This document shows positions 1-5,154 of a stretch of DNA of 5,154 nt, one piece after another. The position numbers and the translations under genes are program-made. Origin of the DNA: Clostridiales bacterium (GTDB lineage: Bacteria > Bacillota > Clostridia > Oscillospirales > Acutalibacteraceae). The stretch lies in contig JAHZIE010000011.1 in assembly GCA_019419895.1 (NCBI GenBank), positions 46,604-51,757 of the forward strand, given 5' to 3'. Below the pieces are notes generated by a model. That model was given only the letters and a program-made list of their open reading frames with translations, was not told the DNA's origin and did not search any database. Positions within the stretch are counted from its first letter, which is position 1. Each line of letters begins with the position of its first letter.

Positions 1-711
1 GGAAATTTCGCTTTCCTCTGAAGAAGATTCTTCAGAGGAGCTGTCTTCTTCAGAACTTGTTTGAGAGGTAGCGGATGCATTCTGGGAAATTATCAGTCTA
101 TAGCTTAAATATCGGCCGCTGGAATCGGGAACCGGCAGAGTGATGGTGGTTCCACCCAATACGCCCCATTCGGTGGAGGAAGCTTTGGTTCTTCCGTCTG
201 AATAAACGGCGGTTACTTTGATGGTGGAAACGCTGGAAGGAAGCGTACCTGTAACAGTTTTTTTAGAATGGGAAATACCAAAATTAGAACCGTAATCAAT
301 TCCCGTGACAGGATCGATGATTTTAACAGATTTTAATGTCACTTGCGTGAAGGTGGAAGAAGAACTGCTGTCAGGTTTGTTGTTGCCGCCGGAATTGCTG
401 CTGGAATGGGTACTGGAAGCGGAAGAAGCACTGGAAGTGGAGGAGGTACTGGAGGTAGAAGATCCCCCTTCCTCAGAGCTTATATCAGAGGAAGGATTGG
501 GGTCCGGATTCGGCTCGACGCTGCTTGAAGAGGATTCTTCCGGTGGTTTTGGGGACAGACTGCTGTTCCAAGCGGGATTATCCCCCTCCTGTGAGCTGCT
601 GGAATCTATGTGGGAATTTGATTCAGTCTGCCCCCAGAATACCTGTACGGAACACGTTGCAAGAAGAACCGCCGCCAAGAGGCTAATGGAGCAAGCTTTT
701 ATCTTCTTCAA
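1..711 (-). CDS. Secreted Ser/Glu-rich surface protein, 3' end cut off by window edge
   Basis: I translated the minus strand and found an uninterrupted frame of 237 codons from a TTG at 711 to the window edge. AGGAGG sits 7 bases before the TTG, which decides the start; no better ATG exists. Residues 1-27 look like a secretion signal: basic start (KKIK), then a hydrophobic stretch (ISLLAAVLLATC). LATC at 17-20 resembles a lipobox, but Thr at -1 is atypical, so lipidation is uncertain. Residues 28-119 are a low-complexity Ser/Pro/Glu/Thr linker, with SST/SSA triplets at 84-101. Residues 120-211 look like one beta-rich domain (LKSVKIIDP, TIKVTAVYSDG, TTITLPVP, LSYRLIIS), loosely recalling cadherin-like beta-sandwich domains. 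From 212 on there is another Ser/Glu linker (SSEEDSSSEE), so more domains probably follow outside the window. It is transcribed divergently from the DegV gene. Secretion is well supported; function is unknown. Confidence 0.8.
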   Translation of the reverse strand, partial: MKKIKACSISLLAAVLLATCSVQVFWGQTESNSHIDSSSSQEGDNPAWNSSLSPKPPEESSSSSVEPNPDPNPSSDISSEEGGSSTSSTSSTSSASSASSTHSSSNSGGNNKPDSSSSSTFTQVTLKSVKIIDPVTGIDYGSNFGISHSKKTVTGTLPSSVSTIKVTAVYSDGRTKASSTEWGVLGGTTITLPVPDSSGRYLSYRLIISQNASATSQTSSEEDSSSEESSSEESEIS

Positions 712-848
712 AAGGATCCCTCCTGTAAATTTTGAATATCCCTGCCTGACGCGATCAGCGTGATGAGAAAAACTTAGAGAAAATCCGCGTATTCAAACAC
801 GATAGCTTTCAACAGGAAATTTTTTATTTTTAGACAGATAATAGAATT

Positions 849-878
849 ATCATACCACAAATTATGACCGAAAAACAA
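849..878 (-). promoter_or_regulatory. Extended -10 promoter for the leftward secreted-protein gene
   Basis: Read on the minus strand, TTGTTT (878-873) is followed after 18 bases by TATGAT (854-849). TGG immediately precedes the -10, giving an extended TGn -10. TATGAT differs from the sigma-A consensus at one position. Transcription would start near 842 and leave a leader of about 130 bases before the TTG at 711. The flank is AT-rich. This is the best promoter match in the divergent region; it is prediction only. Confidence 0.5.
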
Positions 879-892
879 CTGTTTCTCATATA

Positions 893-914
893 TTTTACAG
901 ATTGATCTGTAAAA
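893..914. promoter_or_regulatory. Perfect 22-bp palindrome, probable operator
   Basis: The arms TTTTACAGAT (893-902) and ATCTGTAAAA (905-914) are exact reverse complements separated by TG. A two-base gap is too short for an RNA hairpin loop and no terminator-type T-run follows, so it is better read as a binding site for a dimeric regulator (TetR, GntR or MarR-like geometry) than as a terminator. Its centre lies about 60 bases upstream of the predicted start of the leftward transcript and about 235 bases before degV. A 9/10 match to the right arm, ACCTGTAAAA, occurs at 1111-1120 just ahead of the degV ribosome-binding site. The regulator is not encoded in the window. Confidence 0.55.
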
Positions 915-1015
915 AACGGACGGAAAATTTTTGCTAAACACCATTTAAAACTGCCGCGGGTGGCATTTTTTGTGAATTAAATACCTGAAAAAGGTAATTT
1001 TATTGCGGATTGGTA

Positions 1016-1044
1016 TTGTAATCGTCGCCTGGTAATGATAAACT
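1016..1044 (+). promoter_or_regulatory. Weak candidate promoter for degV
   Basis: TTGTAA (1016-1021) and TAAACT (1039-1044) are spaced by 17 bases, each matching the sigma-A consensus at 4 of 6 positions. This would give a leader of about 90 bases. A better -10 alone, TACAAT at 1093-1098, lies nearer the gene but has no recognisable -35 at the right distance. The sequence does not let me choose between them. Confidence 0.25.
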
Positions 1045-1143
1045 GATAATGATATTTTCTTTAAAATACTCAATTTGTTTGTATTTTATTTGTACAATGC
1101 GGAAAATGAGACCTGTAAAATTTGAAGGGAAAGGTTGAAGCAA

Positions 1144-1992
1144 ATGGCTAAGAAAGTGAAAATCTGTGCTGACAGCACCTGCGATTTAAGTCCTGAATTA
1201 TTATCTCAATATGATATTGACGTCTTTGCGCTTCCAGTCAATCTGGGGGAAAAGGCCTGCTTAGATGGTATCGACGTACAGCCGGATGATCTCTATCAGT
1301 ATTATCGGACAACCGGAAAATTATCCACAACATCCGCTCCCTCCATGCCGGAATATTTGGAGTTTTTTAAAAAATACGTGGAGCAGGGGGTGGCTGTTAT
1401 CCATTTCAGCATCAGTTCTGAGATGACAATTACTCACAACAACTGCCGCATGGCCGCGGAAACACTCCCGGATGTGTATGCCATTGATACCCAGTCCCTT
1501 TCTTCCGGAATGGGACGTCTTGCCATTGAAGCCGCAAAGATGGCGCAGGAGGGAATGGATGCTGAGTCTATTGTGGAACGCATCAATCAAAAGAAAAATT
1601 TGGTTGAGGTCAGCTTTATTCTTGATACCTTGGAATTTTTGTGGAAGGGCGGACGGTGCTCCGGCTTGTCTGCGATGGGGGCGAATTTGCTCAAGCTGAA
1701 GCCCTGTATTGAAGTGAAGGATGGAAAGATGGTTGTCGGGAAAAAATACCGGGGCCAGTTGGGAAATGTGCACGGTGAGTATATTGAAAACTGCCTGAAG
1801 GGACGTACTGACCTGGATCTGTCCTTGATTTTTATTACCCACTCAGGCATTGAACAGCAGTATATTGATCGGGCTGTGGCAAAGGTCAAACAGGTTCAGC
1901 CGTTCCAGGAGGTTATTGTTACAAAGGCGGGCTGTTCTGTTTCCAGCCACTGCGGCCCTGGAACACTGGGCATCATTTATATGAGAAAGTAA
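1144..1992 (+). CDS. DegV family protein (FakB-like fatty-acid-binding protein)
   Basis: The 282-residue length is typical of DegV proteins. ATG at 1144 is preferred over the in-frame TTG at 1135 because AAAGG at 1130-1134 is 9 bases before the ATG but abuts the TTG. Family signatures appear in order: VKICADSTCDLS at the N-terminus (5-16), TTSAPS (62-67), HFSISS (87-92), DTQSLSSGMG (115-124), LEFLWKGGR (163-171) and SSHCGPGTLG near the end (267-276). In characterised family members, the Thr in TTS, the Ser in the SIS segment and the C-terminal His contact the bound fatty acid carboxylate; all are present (T62/T63, S91/S92, H269). Such proteins bind an acyl chain and in many Firmicutes present it to the kinase FakA, giving acyl-phosphate for phospholipid synthesis. 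No FakA gene is in view. Bacteria often carry several DegV paralogues, so chain specificity and partner cannot be read here. It appears monocistronic, ending at the terminator just downstream. Confidence 0.93.
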   Translation: MAKKVKICADSTCDLSPELLSQYDIDVFALPVNLGEKACLDGIDVQPDDLYQYYRTTGKLSTTSAPSMPEYLEFFKKYVEQGVAVIHFSISSEMTITHNNCRMAAETLPDVYAIDTQSLSSGMGRLAIEAAKMAQEGMDAESIVERINQKKNLVEVSFILDTLEFLWKGGRCSGLSAMGANLLKLKPCIEVKDGKMVVGKKYRGQLGNVHGEYIENCLKGRTDLDLSLIFITHSGIEQQYIDRAVAKVKQVQPFQEVIVTKAGCSVSSHCGPGTLGIIYMRK

Positions 1993-2021
1993 GCCGGTAA
2001 AAATTGAATTCTCCTGATTCT

Positions 2022-2065
2022 GAGGCTCCCAGCCCACAAAAAAAGGCGGGGAGCCTCTTCGTTTT
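2022..2065 (+). terminator. Intrinsic terminator of degV
   Basis: GAGGCTCCC (2022-2030) pairs perfectly with GGGAGCCTC (2049-2057). GCC/GGC extends the stem inside after one A-G mismatch, and the loop is A-rich. TTCGTTTT follows. It starts 30 bases after the degV stop. Confidence 0.85.
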
Positions 2066-2480
2066 CTGCGGGCGGGAGGGCTTGTCATACAATCAGACGC
2101 AAATGCCGGAAAATATGTCCCGGCTTCTACAGACACTGGGGAAATATCGGTCAATGCCATTGTGGGCGGACAGATTTTTAGAGAAGGCGCTGGAAGGAAA
2201 ATAGAAAAGCCATTAACATGTATGAAAAAAGAATCCTTTTTATGACTCTCCAGTGAAAAATTGCTCTCAAATCCTGATGAAACATTGGGGAAATGACGGA
2301 GATGATCCAGTCGATCCGGTGCATAGGAGATAACGCTAGGCTGAATTAGCGAATCAAAAGAGATTGATTTCTATGATGTGGGAAATAAGAGGAAAGAGGT
2401 TCCGTGGGATAAACAGAAGGCATGCTTCGGCAGGAAAAGCAGTGGGAACTGATTTGCTATTTTCAGACAAAGAAAGCGTG
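2066..2480. other. Gene-free stretch, possibly decayed sequence
   Basis: I see no convincing gene here on either strand. Short open stretches read somewhat like protein, for example a plus frame from about 2102 containing YVPASTDTGEISVNAIVGG, an ATG frame at 2103-2204 (MPENMSRLLQTLGKY...) and a plus frame near 2253 containing HWGNDGDDPVDP. None has a ribosome-binding site at a workable distance and the frames are interrupted, so they may be chance or gene remnants. CGCTA/TAGCG around 2330-2350 is only a minor inverted repeat. Confidence 0.5.
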
Positions 2481-2514
2481 AAAAAATTGTCAGCCCCCAA
2501 CGAGGGGGCTGACA
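2481..2514 (-). terminator. Strong minus-strand terminator, probable end of the sigma-lipoprotein operon
   Basis: TGTCAGCCCCC (2488-2498) and GGGGGCTGACA (2504-2514) form a perfect 11-bp stem with a 5-base loop. Read on the minus strand, the stem is followed by ATTTTTT; on the plus strand no T-run follows, so it acts leftward. It lies about 190 bases beyond the lipoprotein stop at 2708, leaving a long 3' untranslated tail. Confidence 0.85.
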
Positions 2515-2707
2515 GTTATGCTGTGGGGAATTTTTCTTGCCGGCTTTAATAAAAAGCGCATAAGAAAAACAAGCAGACGAGGTTCCAAAAGCTGGAGGAG
2601 CGCTGGCAAAAGGGCAGGGCGGCGATAGACAACGTCACTATTCTATCAAAGTTACGTTTGAGCAGGAAGCGCTAAAACCACATTTTCAGTATTCAGCCCG
2701 GAAAGTC
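2515..2707. other. Untranslated tail between the lipoprotein gene and its terminator
   Basis: No gene is supported. On the minus strand, an ATG overlapping the lipoprotein stop as ATGA opens only 19 codons with no ribosome-binding site, and a TTG frame of 28 codons (hydrophobic end, NLVCLFFLCAFY) also lacks one. On the plus strand, 2553-2675 is open for 40 codons of basic sequence (RFQKLEERWQKGRAAID) but has no start codon. The stretch is probably the mRNA tail, perhaps containing an old gene fragment. Confidence 0.4.
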
Positions 2708-3151
2708 TCATCCCGTTGGCAGTTCGTCCTCCCCCACAGGAATTTCATCGTATGGAAGTGAATCCCAAAGTTTCTCCAGGTCGACAGGGGCGATTTTGTA
2801 TGTGACGCCGTCCATCTGAAGCAGCTTACCATCTCCCAGGACATGCAGGACGACGGTGCTGCCGGAAGTGAGATAAAACTGAAAATAAATCCCGATGCCT
2901 CCGGCGGTCAAATCTTTTTCTTCCGCCCGGCCTTTGATTCTTATTCTGTTGACCATATAGAGAACGGTTTTGATGTCATCCGGAACAGTCACGATTTTTT
3001 TGACAGCTGCCGCAGGGACTGCACCTGTAAATACTTCAAGCGTTTTTACCTGGGAAAAAGATAAAAAAGTAAAATTTTGGCCGCTCTGACAACCGCATAG
3101 GGAAAAGCAAAGACAGAGCGGCAAGACGAAATAAGATAACCGTTTTCTCAT
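2708..3151 (-). CDS. Small lipoprotein of unknown family, partner of the sigma factor
   Basis: A 147-residue protein starting at ATG 3151, with GGGGG 8 bases upstream. It has a lipoprotein signal: MRKRLSY, a hydrophobic run, then the lipobox LCGC at 18-21, so Cys21 should be lipidated and the protein held on the outer face of the membrane. The mature part is a single small alpha/beta region of about 110 residues. VTVPDDIKTVLYMVNRIRIKG (55-74) looks like a strand plus helix, and GIGIYFQFYL, TVVLHVLGDGKLLQMDGVTYKI (85-120) looks like a meandering sheet. An acidic tail (DEIPVGEDELPTG) ends it. I do not recognise the family. The layout recalls small lipoproteins that hold a DUF-type domain with a threshold or ligand role, but that is a guess. 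It is the second gene of an operon, 39 bases after the sigma gene, so it is a plausible sensor, regulator or target of that sigma factor. Confidence 0.8.
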   Translation of the reverse strand: MRKRLSYFVLPLCLCFSLCGCQSGQNFTFLSFSQVKTLEVFTGAVPAAAVKKIVTVPDDIKTVLYMVNRIRIKGRAEEKDLTAGGIGIYFQFYLTSGSTVVLHVLGDGKLLQMDGVTYKIAPVDLEKLWDSLPYDEIPVGEDELPTG

Positions 3152-3190
3152 TGGTGATTCCCCCTTTCCCGTTTAGATACCGGGGCAGGG

Positions 3191-3910
3191 TTATTTTGTT
3201 GGCTTTTTGAAGGATTTTTTCAGCATCAATAGAAAGATGACGCCGGAAAGAAGGGCGAGGCATGACCAAAAAATGCCGGCAGGGACGGGAGATACAGCAA
3301 GGACTTCACTTTCCGGTCCTCCGGCGGTCGGCCCGGAAAAATATTCCTTCCAGTTCCACAGGGCGGCGCCTGAAAAAAGAAAAAAGAGACTCCCCATTAT
3401 AGACTTCAGACGGTGAAGGGAATCGTGATATTTCCATTGGACGGTTCCAATGGGAATATGAAGAAGATCGGCTATTTCCCGGCAGGTTAAGCCTCCTATC
3501 ACCTTTAGCGTGATGATTTCCTGCCTTTCCGGCGAAAGGGAACGGATCATGGAATCATAGGCGTCCAGGTCAATCAAATCTTCGATTTCATTTTTGTCAT
3601 CGGGAAGGAGGAGCGCCTTTTCCTCCAAAGGAAACAGCTTCTTCCTGTCCCTTAAAAAATGAAGAGACTCGTTTTTTGAAACTGTATACAGCCAGGAAAG
3701 GGGAGAGGCGGTGGGAAATTTTTCTTTTGGCATGGTATATAATTTGACAAATACATTTTGTGTTACATCCGCACTGTCGTCCTTATTTTTTAAAACTGAC
3801 ATGGCGATTCCGAATACCAGCTTGAAATAGTCCTTATATAAACAGTCAAAGGCGGACTTTTCTCCTTTTGACAGCTTTGCAAGCAGCTCCATCAGATTCT
3901 GTTCGTCCAA
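3191..3910 (-). CDS. ECF-type sigma factor with a C-terminal two-helix membrane extension
   Basis: A 239-residue protein from TTG 3910, with GGGGAGGAG 5 bases upstream; no nearby ATG has a comparable site. Residues 20-92 are sigma region 2: LYKDYFKLVFGIA, DDSADVTQNVFVKLY (the usual D-A-x-D-V-T-Q core), and SWLYTVSKNESLHFLRDRKK for -10 recognition and melting. Residues 113-170 are region 4: LSPERQEIITLKVIGGLTCREIADLLHIPIGTVQ with its helix-turn-helix. Regions 1.1 and 3 are absent, as in ECF sigmas. Beyond the usual end (about residue 170) comes GSLFFLFSGAALWNW (173-187), a 23-residue Gly/Pro/Glu-containing loop, then GIFWSCLALLSGVIFLLML (212-230) and a basic tail KKSFKKPTK. Positive charges on both cytoplasmic ends suit two membrane helices with the loop outside. 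I infer a sigma factor attached to the membrane by its own tail, perhaps released by proteolysis. Its frame is intact. Confidence 0.88.
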   Translation of the reverse strand: MDEQNLMELLAKLSKGEKSAFDCLYKDYFKLVFGIAMSVLKNKDDSADVTQNVFVKLYTMPKEKFPTASPLSWLYTVSKNESLHFLRDRKKLFPLEEKALLLPDDKNEIEDLIDLDAYDSMIRSLSPERQEIITLKVIGGLTCREIADLLHIPIGTVQWKYHDSLHRLKSIMGSLFFLFSGAALWNWKEYFSGPTAGGPESEVLAVSPVPAGIFWSCLALLSGVIFLLMLKKSFKKPTK

Positions 3911-3933
3911 AAAATCTCCTCCCCTATTTAATT

Positions 3934-3980
3934 AAAAACGGCAGGCCGCTGTAGTTAAGATACAACTGCCTGCCGTTTTT
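3934..3980 (-). terminator. Bidirectional-looking terminator between the tatD-radical SAM operon and the sigma gene
   Basis: AAAAACGGCAGGC (3934-3946) and GCCTGCCGTTTTT (3968-3980) are a perfect 13-bp inverted repeat around a 21-base loop that holds a further AGTT/AACT pairing. Because the arms carry A5 and T5, the hairpin ends in a T-run on either strand. For leftward transcription it lies 44 bases past the radical SAM stop, fitting that gene. On the same strand the sigma ribosome-binding site begins about 10 bases further on, so the hairpin may also lie inside the sigma leader. Confidence 0.85.
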
Positions 3981-4024
3981 GTTGGACTTAAAAAAATTTT
4001 TATGCCGCGGGCTGGGAGATAGCC

Positions 4025-4624
4025 TCAGGGAATATATTCCCTGACCCGGAAATCGGCGCCGATGGAATTGCTCAGCCGCCGGCATTCTTCAATTTCCTTT
4101 TTCGGCATGGTATCCACCACAGTGAGGATAACGGTCTGCACATAAAACACCGACTGCCTGGCAAACTGGAGAATCGCCGGAAAAGCTTCCAGGCCAAATT
4201 TTGGATGGCACCGCTCATCATATCCTTCGGCGGTGGAGGCATTGAGGCTGATGGAAAGGATATCTACAACATCTTCAAACTCTTTTGCGGTACGGCGTCC
4301 ATTTATCAGGTCGGACAGCCCGTTGGTATTGACGCGGATAATGATGGGATATTTTTCTTTTACTGTTTTCGCTATCTCCAGAAGATCCTCTAGACGGCAG
4401 GTAGGTTCCCCAAAGCCGCAGAAGACAAGTTCCCTGTACTGGCTGAGATCCCGACGGAAAATATCCTCCAGGATTTCTTCCCTTGTCGGCTCTCGATCCA
4501 GCCATAAAGAGCCGGAATCCCCCACGGTGTCGGTGTTTTGACGCAGGCAGAAATCACAGGCGTTGGGACACTGGTTGGTCAGATTAATATAAAGATTCTT
4601 TTCAAAAACATATGTAATTGTCAT
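4025..4624 (-). CDS. TatD-associated radical SAM protein
   Basis: A 199-residue protein from ATG 4624 with AAAGGAG 8 bases upstream. Residues 19-26 carry CPNACDFC, the CxxxCxxC motif whose cysteines (19, 23, 26) bind the 4Fe-4S cluster. GFGEPT (70-75) is the radical SAM GGE-type motif that contacts the methionine end of SAM, VNTNG (98-102) follows, and ISLNA (125-129) is a typical barrel strand. The protein is short for a radical SAM enzyme, which matches the small family found beside tatD in Clostridia; naming it so rests on this length plus the neighbour. It would cleave SAM to a 5'-deoxyadenosyl radical, but the substrate is unknown. It starts 33 bases after the tatD stop, so the two are probably translated from one message that ends at the hairpin at 3934-3980. 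No extra Fe-S cluster domain is visible: besides the triad, Cys occurs only singly (C69, C76, C139, C181). Confidence 0.9.
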   Translation of the reverse strand: MTITYVFEKNLYINLTNQCPNACDFCLRQNTDTVGDSGSLWLDREPTREEILEDIFRRDLSQYRELVFCGFGEPTCRLEDLLEIAKTVKEKYPIIIRVNTNGLSDLINGRRTAKEFEDVVDILSISLNASTAEGYDERCHPKFGLEAFPAILQFARQSVFYVQTVILTVVDTMPKKEIEECRRLSNSIGADFRVREYIP

Positions 4625-4657
4625 GGCAGGAGCTCCTTTGAAAGGAATATTTTCTTT

Positions 4658-5154
4658 TTATGTTCCGTTATTTTGTGAAATGGCAAAGAGGGTTTCCGCA
4701 TTGCTTTTGGCGGCCCGGTATACTTCCTCTACGGGAATTCCCTTGATTTCCGCAAGCTTTTCAGCGACGTAACAAATCAGCGAGGAATCGCACCGCTTTC
4801 CCCGGAAGGGAACAGGCGCCATATAGGGGCAGTCGGTTTCCAGAAGAATCCGATCCATCGGGACATAGGAAGCCACCTTTGCCAGAGTGAGGGAATTTTT
4901 AAAAGTCAAAGCGCCGCCGATCCCAATATAAAGCCCCAGCTTTAAGGCTTCTTTCGCCATTTCCACACTCCCGGAAAAGCGGTGAATGACCCCTTGAGGA
5001 TAGTACTCTTTTAAAATATCGAGAATTGGACCGTGGGCGTCCCGGTCGTGGACAATGACAGGCAGGCGCAATTCGTTGGCCAGATGCAGCTGTTCCCGGA
5101 ACATTTTATTCTGGATTTCCTTTGGCACATCATAGTAATAATCCAGGCCGATTT
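4658..5154 (-). CDS. tatD: TatD family metal-dependent hydrolase, C-terminal part only
   Basis: The frame is open to the right window edge, giving the last 164 residues; about 90 N-terminal residues (including the HxH metal motif) lie outside. Visible from the edge: IGLDYYYD, the end of the conserved E-I-G-L-D-Y block; LPVIVHDRDAHG (His35 of the fragment, a metal ligand); VIHRFSGS (His57); YIGIGGALTFKN; and LLETDCPYMAPVPFRGKR (Asp107, the final metal-ligand motif, usually ETDSPYLAPVP-RGKRN). TatD proteins are TIM-barrel, metal-dependent enzymes of the amidohydrolase superfamily with nuclease (3'-5' exonuclease or AP-endonuclease-like) or D-aminoacyl-tRNA deacylase activities in different members. 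The usual HCFSG is HRFSG here, and RGKRN is RGKRC; neither change alone removes a metal ligand. It is the upstream partner of the radical SAM gene. The GTG at 5128 is internal and is not a start. Confidence 0.92.
   Translation of the reverse strand, partial: IGLDYYYDVPKEIQNKMFREQLHLANELRLPVIVHDRDAHGPILDILKEYYPQGVIHRFSGSVEMAKEALKLGLYIGIGGALTFKNSLTLAKVASYVPMDRILLETDCPYMAPVPFRGKRCDSSLICYVAEKLAEIKGIPVEEVYRAAKSNAETLFAISQNNGT

Noticed and set aside
305..763. Plus-strand open frame of 152 codons rich in Glu and Leu
   Set aside because: It is the antisense shadow of the Ser-rich secreted-protein gene, whose minus frame has a perfect ribosome-binding site and signal peptide.
952..976. TGCC...GGCA followed by six T, terminator-like
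   Set aside because: The stem is only 4 bp, and it lies in the divergent control region with no gene ending there.
982..996. Inverted repeat TACCT-gaaaa-AGGTA
   Set aside because: Five-base arms in an AT-rich region are too short to call an operator next to the far stronger palindrome at 893-914.
1135..1143. TTG start nine bases upstream for degV
   Set aside because: It would touch the AAAGG site with no spacing, whereas the ATG at 1144 has 9 bases and gives the usual N-terminus.
1843..2160. Minus-strand 105-codon frame
   Set aside because: It overlaps the end of degV and its terminator in antisense and has no ribosome-binding site of note.
2004..2204. Plus-strand 66-codon frame after degV
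   Set aside because: It starts at TTG without a ribosome-binding site and runs through the degV terminator stem, so it is not a plausible gene.
2364..2549. Plus-strand 61-codon frame
   Set aside because: It reads straight through the 11-bp minus-strand terminator hairpin, has only a weak AAAGAG upstream and resembles no family I know.

Overview
The window looks like chromosomal DNA from a low-to-moderate GC Gram-positive anaerobe of the class Clostridia. The signs are strong AGGAGG-type Shine-Dalgarno sites, several TTG starts, a DegV-family lipid-binding protein, a Ser/Glu-rich secreted protein of a style common in gut Oscillospiraceae/Ruminococcaceae, and a TatD nuclease paired with its small radical SAM partner. 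The family-level placement is inference. There is no rRNA, tRNA, CRISPR array, insertion sequence or phage gene.

Left part (1-2065): two divergent genes share a control region of about 430 bases. On the minus strand, a secreted or surface protein with Ser-rich linkers starts at a TTG (711) behind a perfect AGGAGG and runs off the left edge. On the plus strand is a complete DegV/FakB-like fatty-acid-binding protein (1144-1992), closed by a good intrinsic terminator. The control region holds an extended -10 promoter for the leftward gene. Just upstream of that promoter is a perfect inverted repeat with 10-base arms (893-914), the best operator candidate in the window. A 9/10 copy of one arm lies just before degV.

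Middle part (2066-2707): no convincing gene. It contains a strong minus-strand terminator (2481-2514) that probably ends the operon to its right, plus short open stretches that may be decayed coding sequence.

Sigma operon (2708-3910, minus strand): an ECF-type sigma factor with sigma regions 2 and 4 has a C-terminal extension that reads as two membrane helices joined by a loop of about 23 residues. It is followed 39 bases later by a small lipoprotein of unknown family. No separate anti-sigma gene is visible. A self-tethered sigma factor working with a surface lipoprotein is the most unusual feature here. A 13-bp terminator hairpin lies directly upstream of the sigma ribosome-binding site, so where this operon's promoter sits is a real question.

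Right part (4025-5154, minus strand): the C-terminal part of a TatD-family metal-dependent hydrolase enters from the right edge. It is followed by the TatD-associated radical SAM protein with its CxxxCxxC iron-sulfur motif. The two are 33 bases apart and end at the hairpin before the sigma gene.
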